A stretch of 64,000 nucleotides of DNA. Source: Arcicella sp034931005. GTDB taxonomy: Bacteria > Bacteroidota > Bacteroidia > Cytophagales > Spirosomataceae. A program made the position numbers and the translations under genes. The notes below the pieces were generated by a model. That model did no database searches and was not told where the DNA came from. It worked only from the letters and a program-made list of their open reading frames with translations. Below, piece after piece: positions 44,048 through 53,974 of the stretch. The first letter of the stretch is position 1, and each line of letters opens with the position of its first letter. The stretch is taken from positions 1 to 64,000 of the forward strand of contig NZ_JAYGIN010000012.1 of the NCBI RefSeq assembly GCF_034931005.1. Reading direction: 5' to 3'.

Positions 44048-45156
44048 TTGAGCCAAGGTGCAGTAGGTTTTATAGAATTTTGATTTAAAGAATGGGCGAT
44101 ACACGTAACTAAATATTTCGTGACGATTTGAATGTTAATATTTTGATTTATTTTTCGTACTTCTTCTGTCATTTCCAACTTTTTGAGAGCAGATAATTCG
44201 AAGAATCTTGCCAATTTTTCTGCAAGGTCATTCACATTATTTGCCTCGAAGATTAGTCCATTTTTCTCATTTATAATTAATTCTTTAGCTCCACATTGGT
44301 CAGAAACTAATGCTGGAATGCCGCTTTGCAATGCTTCATTTACCACAATTCCCCAACCGTCAAAAATAGATGGAAGAATCAATAAATCTGCTTTAGCAAT
44401 GTGTTTTGGTACATTTTGGTAGTCAATTACGCCCAAAAGTTCAACTACATTTTGTAAGTTTTTTGTCTTGATGAAATGCTGAATATCGCCTTTCAAAATC
44501 CCACTTCCAATTATTGAAAGATGAAACGATTGGTGTGTTTCAAAAAGCTTTTCAATTGCTTCTAACAAAGTGAAAATACCTTTTCTTTCAATTAATTGTC
44601 CTATAAAAATCAATGAGAAATAAGACTTTTTGGCGTTTAATTTTAGCGACGTTTTGTGTTTCTGAAAATATCCAAAACGATATATTCTTGGGTCATTAAT
44701 TCCCAAATTTTTATAATAGTTTGAGGCAAAAATGGAAATGGCTAAAATTCCTTTTGCTTTAAAAATCAAGCGTTTAGAAATTGGAATGAACCCAAAGCAG
44801 AGAATGATTTTCTTCAAAAAACTTCGACTTTTAAAAGGATTGGGAGCTTCGGAATATATCAAAAAATTGGCTTGAAACAGATTCAGTAGGATAATAACAA
44901 AGAAGAAAAGACTTTCTGCCCAAATGCCATTTACGATATGTGTTGATTTACGATTTTTGAAAATATATGGAATAATTTGCCAAATGGCTAAATCTCGCCC
45001 GATGGTTTTTGAGTTAAAAATCTGTTCATTTTCAAAATTCCAGCCGAGATTTTTGCGTGAATCATCATGTGTATCAGCATAAATAACCTCGAACTCATCA
45101 TAGTATTTTGATAGCTCAGTGAATAAATCATTTTGATAATGGCTTGGCATATTCAT
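44044..45156 (-). CDS. GT4 family glycosyltransferase
   Basis: A 370-residue GT-B fold retaining glycosyltransferase. The C-terminal Rossmann domain has LIFIGQLIERKGIFTLLEAI and the donor-site block LLILPSIFDGWGIVVNEALQ with its E-x7-E glutamates. A hydrophobic stretch at about 80-105 suggests membrane association. Sugar donor and acceptor cannot be read from sequence. It is translationally coupled to the following fusion gene. Confidence 0.92.
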   Translation of the reverse strand: MNMPSHYQNDLFTELSKYYDEFEVIYADTHDDSRKNLGWNFENEQIFNSKTIGRDLAIWQIIPYIFKNRKSTHIVNGIWAESLFFFVIILLNLFQANFLIYSEAPNPFKSRSFLKKIILCFGFIPISKRLIFKAKGILAISIFASNYYKNLGINDPRIYRFGYFQKHKTSLKLNAKKSYFSLIFIGQLIERKGIFTLLEAIEKLFETHQSFHLSIIGSGILKGDIQHFIKTKNLQNVVELLGVIDYQNVPKHIAKADLLILPSIFDGWGIVVNEALQSGIPALVSDQCGAKELIINEKNGLIFEANNVNDLAEKLARFFELSALKKLEMTEEVRKINQNINIQIVTKYLVTCIAHSLNQNSIKPTAPWLK

Positions 45157-45199
45157 CCAAATATGTAGAGACGTTTTGATAATAGCGGTTGTTTAATAA

Positions 45200-46498
45200 T
45201 TAGGTGGTTATAGAAATCTTTTTAGTGAAACTTAAAGCACAAACAAAAAATCCAGGCATATTATAGACTGATAAAAACATGAAAATGGCGTTTATTCCGT
45301 CTCGATAAACTTGAACTAAAATTGCCATGAAATATAAATAGAGGAATAAGCTAACTGATTGATAATGAGCTTTTTTAATACTATTGTACCAACGAGCAGA
45401 GCATTTGGCGAATAAAAATGGAATGATAAGAATGCCTAAATACCCAAAATTTGCGTAAGATTCGCCATAAATGGTAGCGACAGCTCCTAATTCTCTAAGA
45501 TTTCTGGATGGTGTAGAAATATCTGTCATCCATTGCATTAAAGACGGTTTATCTTCCCAAAATGGTCGTGGAATTGGAGCTAATAATAGCGTAAAATACG
45601 TTGAGCCATAATAAAAACTATCGTGCTGGTCTATCAATGTCAGAATAGACGAATACATATCTAAAAACGAAAAGTCAGCATTTGCTCCAATGCCAAAACT
45701 CTCCTGATATTCCAAAGAAAACTCGATTAAGTCGCTCAGATTTGCTCCTTGTTGAATGAGTTTGCCAACGTATTTGAGGGGTAAGAAAATGACAACTCCA
45801 ACTAAAATCAAAATGGCGAATCTTAGAGAAATCCAATTTCGTTTTTGACGATATAAATACAAAAAAAGGAGAAATATACAAGGTGTTAAAATTCGATAAC
45901 GATGTTGTCCTTGGAAAGCAAGAATAAATAAACAAACGCCAATTATGTACAAAAATGGCTTCTGAAAACCGTAATAAAACACTAAAATCAAGCAACTTAA
46001 AATTACCCAATTTTGGGTATTAGCGATATACGAAGAGTCTTGCCAAAGCCCAAAATCTAATTGAGCTTTGCCTAAAAATGGAATGTAGAGTTGGGAGAAA
46101 ATCCCCCAAATACCTATTGGAATGGTAAAACTTAGTATAGTTTTTAAGACAAGTTTATCTATTAAAATGGCAGATTTCTCAGAAAAACCCTTTGGGATGC
46201 GATTGGCTTCTATAATCCAAGCGACAGTCATAGACACAAAACCAATATCTGCTAATATAGTTGCTCTCACAATTTCATGACTTTCTATGACAGAGAAATA
46301 GTCGCTTTGTTCGCCTAAAAATACGTTTGCACCATTAATTAGAAAGAAAAGTCGAGCAGAAAAAGTAAAGAAATGAAAAACTAAATAGGTAGGAGCGGGG
46401 TGATATATCGACAATTTTGCATATCGGAAAAGCAAAAATGAGCATACCAACAGTACGGTTATATCTATGCTAAAAGCAAAAAATAAACTCTCTTTCAT
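45200..46498 (-). CDS. Wzy-like oligosaccharide polymerase
   Basis: A 432-residue integral membrane protein with about 10-12 hydrophobic helices and a large extracytoplasmic loop (about 250-330, including PIPRPFWEDKPSLMQWM). The overall layout and the R-P-x-W-like loop are those of the O-antigen/oligosaccharide repeat-unit polymerase class, which joins lipid-linked repeat units on the periplasmic side. Family conservation is low, so the call rests on topology and on its place between glycosyltransferases and Wzx. Confidence 0.85.
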   Translation of the reverse strand: MKESLFFAFSIDITVLLVCSFLLFRYAKLSIYHPAPTYLVFHFFTFSARLFFLINGANVFLGEQSDYFSVIESHEIVRATILADIGFVSMTVAWIIEANRIPKGFSEKSAILIDKLVLKTILSFTIPIGIWGIFSQLYIPFLGKAQLDFGLWQDSSYIANTQNWVILSCLILVFYYGFQKPFLYIIGVCLFILAFQGQHRYRILTPCIFLLFLYLYRQKRNWISLRFAILILVGVVIFLPLKYVGKLIQQGANLSDLIEFSLEYQESFGIGANADFSFLDMYSSILTLIDQHDSFYYGSTYFTLLLAPIPRPFWEDKPSLMQWMTDISTPSRNLRELGAVATIYGESYANFGYLGILIIPFLFAKCSARWYNSIKKAHYQSVSLFLYLYFMAILVQVYRDGINAIFMFLSVYNMPGFFVCALSFTKKISITT

Positions 46499-46614
46499 TA
46501 GTGGTTAATTGCGTAGTGGATAATTTTTAAAGGCAATTATTAGAAAAAAGTAATAATTGTAGGAGAGAACTAAAACGTAAATTTTAAACGTGTTTTATGC
46601 TAAAACTTTGATTT

Positions 46615-47823
46615 TCAAGACATGATTTGCGTGTTTGAAACAAGTGTTTGGTAAATATTCAAGACTTGTTGAGCATATCCATATCTTTCATTTTCTTGTA
46701 AAAAGTGTTTAATATTCGACTTTAATAATTGTCTGTATTCTTCATAACACATTGAAATGATGGATTTTAAAAGAGACTCGGTACACTTTGCTTTACAAAC
46801 TTCTCCAACTTTATATTTTAGAACATCATCTTTATTGCCCACATTTTCTGTCACAATAACTGGAATATTGCTTGACAATGCTTCTGAAACCGCCAATGAG
46901 TAAGCATCGCTGAGGCTTGGCATTATAAAAACATGGTAGCTCGACAAAATAGCTAATAGTTCTGTATTTGGGATTTTTCCTAAAAAACGGATATTGGAAA
47001 CGTGTCGATATTTCTTGAAAATCGAATATTGAGAAGGCTCTATTTCACCGATTACATCCAATGAAAAATTCTTTGAAGGTAATTGTTTCATTGCTTCAAA
47101 AAGGTATGTACAGCCCTTTTCAATAGAAATTTTTCCTGTAAAAACAAGTTTTAGTGGTTCGCCAAATGCCCTGAAATATCCTCTTCTTTCTTTTGTTTGA
47201 GGAGTAATTTGAAGTCCAAAACTTGCTATAAAAACATTTGCTTGAGGTAAATATTGCCTATAAATTTGAGCCAAATATTCAGATGGAACAACAATGTTTT
47301 CGGCAGTTTCGAGAGAGGCTATATCTCGTTCTCTACTCTTGTAAAAATGTGATTGTTTGAATGATAATCCCAGTTGATTATACTCAGGTTCAAGAAGTTC
47401 ACAAGCATAGTCAGGGTGAGTGGCATACACGTCAGCAAGTAGTTTCGTTTGCGGGTTTGACGTTTTGAAGGATTCAATAGCTCTATAACAGTAAACAGGC
47501 CAATAATGAATGATGTCAACTTTATCCGTTTGTTTTTCAAGGATATTACGATAAAAATATTCAGAGATTTGGTTTTCTATTTTGTAATAATCAAATGGAA
47601 AACGTTTTTGAAGGAAATGTAAAAGCCTATGAAAAGCTGTAAATTGGTATGAAATATCAACGCTGGAATCAACCGTTTTTACGTAAGGCTTCCATTTGTT
47701 GAGCAAGGAATTCTTTTTGAAAACGCCAAAGGTATGATATTGTATATGAAGGTCAGATTGTTGACTAAGACGGCTATATAAATTAATAGAATGGTCTGGT
47801 CGAGCTAATAATAAAGTTTTCAT
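46615..47823 (-). CDS. GT4 family glycosyltransferase
   Basis: A 402-residue glycosyltransferase. The C-terminal GT-B half is clear: PLKLVFTGKISIEKGCTYLFEAM, then VFIMPSLSDAYSLAVSEALSS with the E-x7-E pair. The N-terminal half is divergent. Its ATG overlaps the wzx stop codon (ATGA type), so the two are translationally coupled. Linkage made is unknown. Confidence 0.9.
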   Translation of the reverse strand: MKTLLLARPDHSINLYSRLSQQSDLHIQYHTFGVFKKNSLLNKWKPYVKTVDSSVDISYQFTAFHRLLHFLQKRFPFDYYKIENQISEYFYRNILEKQTDKVDIIHYWPVYCYRAIESFKTSNPQTKLLADVYATHPDYACELLEPEYNQLGLSFKQSHFYKSRERDIASLETAENIVVPSEYLAQIYRQYLPQANVFIASFGLQITPQTKERRGYFRAFGEPLKLVFTGKISIEKGCTYLFEAMKQLPSKNFSLDVIGEIEPSQYSIFKKYRHVSNIRFLGKIPNTELLAILSSYHVFIMPSLSDAYSLAVSEALSSNIPVIVTENVGNKDDVLKYKVGEVCKAKCTESLLKSIISMCYEEYRQLLKSNIKHFLQENERYGYAQQVLNIYQTLVSNTQIMS

Positions 47824-49124
47824 TGTATTCGTAGAATGATATTTTTCAATCTTCTAAGATAATAGTTTATTTCCTTTTTAGAAGTAAATAATAAATTTTT
47901 ATAATGAATTCCTTTTTTATTACAGAAGAAAACAAGCCCTATAAATTGCCCAAAATAGGCAAAAGAGATAGCGATTGATATACCAATTAACCTCATTGAT
48001 TCTATGAGTAAGTAGCTTGAAATCAAAGAAATAAGCATTCCTGAAAGTTCTACAATGCTAATGACTTCTGGAAATCCCATGCCCTGAATACCTCCTGCCA
48101 AAACAGTTTTGGCATTAATAAATATACTGCCAATAATTAATAGTTGACAAATAGTGATTGATTCAGCATATACAGAACCAAAGACAAAAGGTATTACAAC
48201 GTCGAGGCTCAAAGCAAATAGGATGTGAAAAGTTAGACTAAAAATCCAGTATGGTTTAAATAAGATAAGTGTACTTTTAATTTGTTCTTTTAGCGTTTCT
48301 TTTCCTGTTACTGTTGGAACAATAATCGTTCTGACTGCATTGGCAAAAACTCCTGTAAAACCTGCTACGCTTGATGCTACGGTGTAAATACCTAAATCAT
48401 GGCTGTTGAAAAAACCACCAATTAAGAACTGGTCAATTCTGGAGTTGGCTAATTGGGCCACATCACCAAACCAGACTTTTGCACCATATTTTAGTAATTC
48501 ACGAGTATGTTGAGATTCGTATTGAACCGAGAAATGATGAAGAATTAACCGATACAGAAAGTAAAAAGTAATGACGAAAAAACAAGATTGGAATAAGATT
48601 TGTAGATAAACGAGATTTGTAATAGACAATACATTGCCAATTTTTAAGACAATAATGCCCAAACAATATCCTGTTGGAACAATACATTTCAACATATTGG
48701 TTATCCTAAAAAACGCTCCTCCTTGAAGCATATAGTTGGCATACATTCCCACCAAGCCCAATGGAATTGTTAGTAAATACAGATGTCCTAATTGAATGAT
48801 GTTGGGAGGATATTTTTGAAGATAAATTTCAATAATTTCCCAACCCAGTAACATCCCGATAAGACTCTGAACTGAGCCAATAATGATGAGACTATTCCAA
48901 AGACTATGTTTGTTGATGTTGGGTTTTGCCGAGAAATATACCGTAGCTGATGAAAGTCCGAAATTAACAAAATACTGTAAGATAGCTGGAATGAGAATGA
49001 TTGCTGCAAAGACTCCACGTTGGCTTGGACCTAACCAACGGGCTAAAATAATAGAGCCAACCAGTCCGAGTATAGCAGTCAGAAGGTTGGCTCCAATATT
49101 TTGTATGATATTTTTAAACTTCAC
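47820..49124 (-). CDS. Wzx-type polysaccharide flippase
   Basis: A 434-residue integral membrane protein with about 12 hydrophobic helices, of the MATE-like polysaccharide exporter (PST/Wzx) family. The first helices read NIGANLLTAILGLVGSIILARWLGPSQRG, split here as NLLTAILGLVGSI and ARWLGPSQRG, a typical Wzx N-terminus. DVAQLANSRIDQFLIGGF is the conserved mid-protein block. It would turn lipid-linked repeat units across the inner membrane for Wzy. Confidence 0.93.
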   Translation of the reverse strand: MKFKNIIQNIGANLLTAILGLVGSIILARWLGPSQRGVFAAIILIPAILQYFVNFGLSSATVYFSAKPNINKHSLWNSLIIIGSVQSLIGMLLGWEIIEIYLQKYPPNIIQLGHLYLLTIPLGLVGMYANYMLQGGAFFRITNMLKCIVPTGYCLGIIVLKIGNVLSITNLVYLQILFQSCFFVITFYFLYRLILHHFSVQYESQHTRELLKYGAKVWFGDVAQLANSRIDQFLIGGFFNSHDLGIYTVASSVAGFTGVFANAVRTIIVPTVTGKETLKEQIKSTLILFKPYWIFSLTFHILFALSLDVVIPFVFGSVYAESITICQLLIIGSIFINAKTVLAGGIQGMGFPEVISIVELSGMLISLISSYLLIESMRLIGISIAISFAYFGQFIGLVFFCNKKGIHYKNLLFTSKKEINYYLRRLKNIILRIQ

Positions 49125-49154
49125 GAAAGGTGGTAGAAAACGCTTTCTTTTGAA

Positions 49155-50234
49155 TTATCCTAAGAAACCTAATTCCTTATAATTTCTTGCCAAAACAACA
49201 AATATAGAAAGAATTAATCCTAAAAACGCAAATCCTAAAACCATAACCGAACGCTTAGGTTCGCTCTTCTTTACTGGGATTTGGGCTGGTTCAAGTACTT
49301 TAAAGATTGGTGTTTCACGATGAACTTTAATTTTTGCTTCTTCCAACTGTTTTGCCAGTTCAGAGTAAAGATTATACGATAAATCTACTTCATATTGAAG
49401 CTTTTTCCCTTCGTCTTTAGCAATATTCAAGAACAAACTTTTATTGCGGTCTTGATAACTTGAGTAAGAGAATAGAGCATTGTCATATCTTCTTTTAGCT
49501 TCATTTAACCTTTCTTCTAAAAACTTAATATCTTTTAACGTCTTCTCTGTACGATAATTCACCACATAATCAGTCAAATAATCTTGGCAATAACGAACAA
49601 TAGTAGCTGCAATAACTGGGTCTTGCATTTTCGCAGAAATACTGATTACACCTGTTTTTTTGTCTAAAGTAGCACCTACTCGTTTTTGTAAATCCTTAAT
49701 AAGATTATCTTGTTTTTTATTAAGGTGAATTGTTTCGAGAGGAATGTTTTTTGAATTAATCACTGGCATATCTTTATCGCTATCTTCGGATTCTCCAAAG
49801 ATTTTAGTTGCCAATTCCTGTTTTTTATTCTCTTCCAAGAAGGCACTCATTGTCATTTTTCGTTTATATTTTGAAACGAAAATCTCAAGATTTAATACAT
49901 CCATTAGAAAAGGTGTACTTTGGATAATATTTGGATATAAATCTGGACGAACAGCTTCTGTTGAGCTTAAACTACCTAAATCAACGCCTGCTAAACCTGC
50001 CAAAGACTTAAATTTGCTAAGTCCACCAGCACCATCTTTAGACTCCAATTCTGGAAGTATTTGTACCTGCGAAGAATATTCATTTGGAATATTAATGGCA
50101 ATAAATATTCCGAGTAATGCGGATATAATTGTGACAATTAAAATTGTCCACTTTTTCCTTGAAATGACATTGAATATTTTACTAATATCAATGGTCATTT
50201 CAGCGTCATTATTTTGTAGTTGATTCGTTTCCAA
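49155..50234 (-). CDS. Wzz-type chain-length determinant
   Basis: A 359-residue inner-membrane co-polymerase. Two membrane helices (about residues 31-50 and 328-350) flank a long periplasmic coiled-coil domain. The proline-rich pre-helix motif AQIPVKKSEPKRS is typical of Wzz. There is no C-terminal tyrosine-kinase (Wzc/BY-kinase) domain, and no separate kinase or phosphatase gene follows. It sets chain length and would contact the export porin encoded just upstream. Confidence 0.92.
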   Translation of the reverse strand: METNQLQNNDAEMTIDISKIFNVISRKKWTILIVTIISALLGIFIAINIPNEYSSQVQILPELESKDGAGGLSKFKSLAGLAGVDLGSLSSTEAVRPDLYPNIIQSTPFLMDVLNLEIFVSKYKRKMTMSAFLEENKKQELATKIFGESEDSDKDMPVINSKNIPLETIHLNKKQDNLIKDLQKRVGATLDKKTGVISISAKMQDPVIAATIVRYCQDYLTDYVVNYRTEKTLKDIKFLEERLNEAKRRYDNALFSYSSYQDRNKSLFLNIAKDEGKKLQYEVDLSYNLYSELAKQLEEAKIKVHRETPIFKVLEPAQIPVKKSEPKRSVMVLGFAFLGLILSIFVVLARNYKELGFLG

Positions 50235-50245
50235 TTGATTAGTAA

Positions 50246-52612
50246 TTATTTTAAAGCATTAAGAATGTTGATGACAATTAAAGAAATAGAAGATATTCCT
50301 CCTAAAATGGCTACTTTTTCTGCGGTAGATAGTTTTTCATTAACGCTTTTATCAACAGAAGGAACGATGATTTCTGCTCCTTGCTCTACTTTTGGATAAG
50401 TAGTGAAAAATAAAAATGTCTTTGTTCTATCTGAAAATCCATTGGCATATTTTACAAATACTCTACGTTTGGCTGCATTCTCTGTAAAACCTCCTGCTTG
50501 TGATACATAATCTCGAATACTTAAATTAGAACGAAAAGGGACTGATACTGGATTTAATAATTCCCCTGTAAGTTTTATTGTTTCTAACTCTCTTGGGATA
50601 AAGAGTTTATCACCTTGTATTAATAATAAATTTTCTTTAACCTCTGGGTTTTTTAGAATTATAGATAAGTCGATGGCAATTTTTGTGCTATCTCTACTAA
50701 AACTCGCTCCTTTAGCAAATGCACCATCTTTTAGTCCACCCGCCAATTCGATTAAGTCAGTAATTCTTTGTTTCTTATCTTTAATCGTAAAAGCTCCAGG
50801 AAACTTCACTTCTCCCTCGACAACTACTGTTTTTTGATTTACATATCTTGGTGCTTTTCTGACGTAAATTTTATCAAAAGGCTGAATGATAGTTTGTGCA
50901 TCTAAAGGGCTAATTTTAAGGTCTTTATCAATATCAAATGACTTTATGATTACATCTTGATTGGGTTCAAGTCCTAACGTGTCATCTTTTACTCTGCGAG
51001 CTAATTCTATTTTTGCATAGCTTGCTCCATCATTAAAACCATTAGCTAATACAATTACATCGGCAAGCGTTAGTCCATCAACGTAGTCATATTTACCTTG
51101 TTTATTTACTTCTCCACTGATAGAGATTAGTCTTTTTTCACGTAAGTTTTTAATACTTTTGATGAAAATTACATCTTCTCTTTTTAATGGAATATCATCA
51201 ATTTCGCCTTTCATAAGTTTTCCTAAATCAAATGCGATGATAAGTGGGTCACTATCTCCTTTTTGACGATTTATCGTTGCACGATTCATGAAAGCATCTT
51301 CTTTTAGCCCTTCTGCTTTTTTGATAAGCTCCTTCACTGTAGTAACTCCTGATTCTAAAGCATACTCTCCACTTCTAAAAATCGCTCCATTAATTTGAAC
51401 TCTGTTTTCAAAACGTTCCAAAATTTCACCAATAGTATATTTGTCTCCTCTTTGAGGGATGAAGGTTGCAACTTCGTCTTGTGTAATATTAAGTAGCTTC
51501 AATTCTTTGGCTGTATTTCTTCTCAAACCAATTGTGTAGGTATATGCTTTATCAGTAAAACCTCCTGCAAAACGTAAAACGTCTTTTAGTGTTTCTGTTT
51601 TTTCAACCTCAAAAATCATTGGACGTTTAACTTCTCCTACTATTTCAACACGAGTTTCATAATCTGCAATTCTGATTATGTCTTGGTCTTGAAGACGAAT
51701 ATTATCTTTTTGGTCAGCACGTAGAAGAAAATCATACAAATCTAAAATCCTAACTACTTTATTATCTCTAATCACTCTAATATTACGAAATGAACCATTT
51801 TCGGAAGGTCCACCAGCAGCATAAAGAGCATTAAATACGGTCGCTAAAGAAGAAACAGTGTATGTGCCAGGTTTGACTACTTCTCCAGTAATCGTTACCT
51901 TAATACTTCTAACATTTCCTAATGTAATTTGAGCAGAAACGCCACTTCCAGGCATATTGATACCTTGATAAAGTTGACGAAGTCTTCCCACTATTCTTTC
52001 AGATGCCGATTCAATGGTTAATCCATTGACATAAATTGGACTTAAATTCAGAATTCTTACAGTACCTTCTGGACTAACTTTTACTTTATAGTTATCTAAG
52101 GCATTACCGAAAATATCAATATTCAATTCATCATCTGGACCTAATTGATAGTTGCGTGGAGTTGCAATTCTTAAATCGGGTTCAAACGATAAACTTCCAG
52201 CAGCAAACATAGACATACCAAATACTTTTGATGCTTTATGAATAACTTTTAAGCTATCTGCATTGGTACTATCTGAATAAACATTTGTTTTAGTAGTTTT
52301 ACGAGCAACCGAAATATCAGACTCGTTTGTCATTTTACCTTTGTTTGTGAGAACAGTACTGAGTCTTTCTCGCATTTTGGCTACGTCGGCAGGAGTATAT
52401 CCTTGCATAATGGCAGCTTTTTCTATTTGAGCTTCGCTCATGCCGCTATCTTTTGCCTTTTGTAAAAATGCAGAAACTTGTTCGTCAGTTAAATCGTCAA
52501 CTTTTGTTTTCTGTGAGAAAGCATTTATTGTAGTTAATGACAATAATAGGAAGAATGCTAATTTGGGGAAAGATAAAAATATCTTCGGAGTATTTTTTTT
52601 GAAACGGGTCAT
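50246..52612 (-). CDS. Wza-like SLBB polysaccharide export protein
   Basis: A 788-residue exported protein, the first gene of the exopolysaccharide operon. A signal peptide (to about residue 33) is followed by a helical segment, then the PES domain (YQLGPDDELNIDIFGN...). Several SLBB-type beta-grasp repeats follow (IKVTITGEVVKPGTYTV, VEIVGEVKRPMIFEV, QINGAIFRSGEYAL, LISISGEVNKQGKYDY, VVVEGEVKFPGAFT). A C-terminal hydrophobic helix (AILGGISSISLIVINIL) ends it. It is about twice the length of E. coli Wza, as is usual in Bacteroidota. It forms the outer-membrane exit channel. Confidence 0.93.
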   Translation of the reverse strand: MTRFKKNTPKIFLSFPKLAFFLLLSLTTINAFSQKTKVDDLTDEQVSAFLQKAKDSGMSEAQIEKAAIMQGYTPADVAKMRERLSTVLTNKGKMTNESDISVARKTTKTNVYSDSTNADSLKVIHKASKVFGMSMFAAGSLSFEPDLRIATPRNYQLGPDDELNIDIFGNALDNYKVKVSPEGTVRILNLSPIYVNGLTIESASERIVGRLRQLYQGINMPGSGVSAQITLGNVRSIKVTITGEVVKPGTYTVSSLATVFNALYAAGGPSENGSFRNIRVIRDNKVVRILDLYDFLLRADQKDNIRLQDQDIIRIADYETRVEIVGEVKRPMIFEVEKTETLKDVLRFAGGFTDKAYTYTIGLRRNTAKELKLLNITQDEVATFIPQRGDKYTIGEILERFENRVQINGAIFRSGEYALESGVTTVKELIKKAEGLKEDAFMNRATINRQKGDSDPLIIAFDLGKLMKGEIDDIPLKREDVIFIKSIKNLREKRLISISGEVNKQGKYDYVDGLTLADVIVLANGFNDGASYAKIELARRVKDDTLGLEPNQDVIIKSFDIDKDLKISPLDAQTIIQPFDKIYVRKAPRYVNQKTVVVEGEVKFPGAFTIKDKKQRITDLIELAGGLKDGAFAKGASFSRDSTKIAIDLSIILKNPEVKENLLLIQGDKLFIPRELETIKLTGELLNPVSVPFRSNLSIRDYVSQAGGFTENAAKRRVFVKYANGFSDRTKTFLFFTTYPKVEQGAEIIVPSVDKSVNEKLSTAEKVAILGGISSISLIVINILNALK

Positions 52613-52659
52613 TTTCAGGTTTAATTTTCTGAATGATTAAGTTTGTTAAAAATTATATG

Positions 52660-52691
52660 CAAAAGTAGGGATAATTCTTGGTTTTATACAA
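52660..52691 (-). promoter_or_regulatory. Promoter of the exopolysaccharide operon
   Basis: Minus strand: TTG (52691-52689), a 21-nt spacer and TACTTTTG (52667-52660), matching the Bacteroidota consensus. The transcript would start near 52652, giving a 5' leader of about 40 nt before the Wza-like start codon. Confidence 0.7.
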
Positions 52692-52709
52692 TATTGAGTT
52701 ATCAAGCGG

Positions 52710-53843
52710 TTACAGTCTTTGCATCAGCTTTATAACCATTTTGTCTTTCCAAACTCTGAAAGTACCTGCTATAATTTGTTCTCTTGCTTGTTGAACTAAC
52801 CATAGATAAAAAGTTAAATTATGAACACTACAAATCATTGCTCCAAGCATTTCGTCAGCTTTTAACAGGTGCCTTACATAAGCTTTTGTATAAAAATTGC
52901 TAACGTAACTATTTAATCCTGAGTCGATTGAAGAATAGTCGTCTTTCCATTTCTCGTTTTTCATATTAATTGTACCTTCAGTGGTAAACAACATTCCATT
53001 ACGGGCATTACGGGTTGGCATTACACAGTCAAACATATCAATACCTAAAGCAATTCCTTCTAAAATATTTGCAGGTGTACCAACGCCCATCAGATAGCGT
53101 GGTTTATCTTTCGGTAAAATATCCGTTACCATATCGGTCATTTCATACATCATTTCGGCGGGTTCACCAACGGATAAACCTCCGATAGCATTTCCCTCTC
53201 TTTCAAAACTGGCGATAACTTCGGCCGATTTTACTCTTAAGTCCTTATAGACACTACCTTGCACAATTGGAAAGAGCGTCTGGCTATAACCGTATTTAGG
53301 TTCAGTTTTATCGAAATGGTCGCAACAACGCTTAAGCCAACGGTGAGTCATTTCCATGGATTCACGAGCGTATCCATATTCACAAGGATAAGGTGTACAT
53401 TCATCAAATGCCATCATAATATCAGCTCCAATGGTTCGCTGAATATCCATAACCCCTTCGGGAGTAAAAAAGTGTGTCGAGCCGTCAATATGAGATTTGA
53501 AAGTAACGCCTTCTTCTTTAATCTTACGCCCAGTGCCTGCCAATGAATAAACTTGATAACCTCCCGAATCCGTTAAAATGGGTCTATCCCAACCATTGAA
53601 TTTATGTAATCCACCAGCTTTTTCAATAATATCCAGTGTCGGACGAAGGTATAAATGGTAAGTATTCCCTAAAATAATTTGGGCATTAATATCCTCTTTA
53701 AGTTCTCTTTGATGTACCGCTTTTACAGAACCTGCTGTTCCCACAGGCATAAAGATTGGTGTTTGAATTTGTCCGTGGTCGGTAGTGATAACTCCTACTC
53801 TTGCTTTAGAATTGGGGTCAGTTGTTTGTATATCGAAAGTCAT
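52710..53843 (-). CDS. tgt: tRNA-guanine transglycosylase
   Basis: A 377-residue (beta/alpha)8 enzyme that swaps guanine for preQ1 at the wobble position of GUN tRNAs. General-base Asp92 is in TDSGGYQVYS, nucleophile Asp272 is in MFDCVMPTRNAR, and GGLSVGEP is present. The zinc-site His341 is kept (SVHNLTFY). However, the segment that carries C-x-C-x-x-C in E. coli Tgt reads SGLNSYVSNFYTK and has no cysteine. Overall length is normal. Whether zinc is replaced or dispensed with cannot be told. Confidence 0.95.
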   Translation of the reverse strand: MTFDIQTTDPNSKARVGVITTDHGQIQTPIFMPVGTAGSVKAVHQRELKEDINAQIILGNTYHLYLRPTLDIIEKAGGLHKFNGWDRPILTDSGGYQVYSLAGTGRKIKEEGVTFKSHIDGSTHFFTPEGVMDIQRTIGADIMMAFDECTPYPCEYGYARESMEMTHRWLKRCCDHFDKTEPKYGYSQTLFPIVQGSVYKDLRVKSAEVIASFEREGNAIGGLSVGEPAEMMYEMTDMVTDILPKDKPRYLMGVGTPANILEGIALGIDMFDCVMPTRNARNGMLFTTEGTINMKNEKWKDDYSSIDSGLNSYVSNFYTKAYVRHLLKADEMLGAMICSVHNLTFYLWLVQQAREQIIAGTFRVWKDKMVIKLMQRL

Positions 53844-53913
53844 GCTTCAGTTATTCGTTATTGGTTATCAGTTATTGGTTGTTAAGTATTTGGAATAAAT
53901 AAATTGATATTGT

Positions 53914-53974
53914 GTAGGGGCGTATCGCATACGCCCACATCTCGACTTTTTGGGCGTATGCGATACGCCCCTAC
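53914..53974. repeat. Perfect 24-nt inverted repeat with self-palindromic arms
   Basis: Arms 53914-53937 and 53951-53974 are exact complements. Each arm is itself a hairpin (GGCGTATCGCATACGCC). It lies in the 287-bp region between mazG and tgt, both on the minus strand. I see no gene in the rest of that region. Confidence 0.92.

Noticed and set aside
42212..44104. Start of the GT-methyltransferase fusion at 44104
   Set aside because: The extra 19 residues lie within the preceding gene. The ATG at 44047 forms an ATGA overlap and begins with a typical GT4 N-terminus.
49744..50223. 159-residue plus-strand ORF
   Set aside because: It lies wholly antisense to the Wzz gene, whose protein has clear family features.
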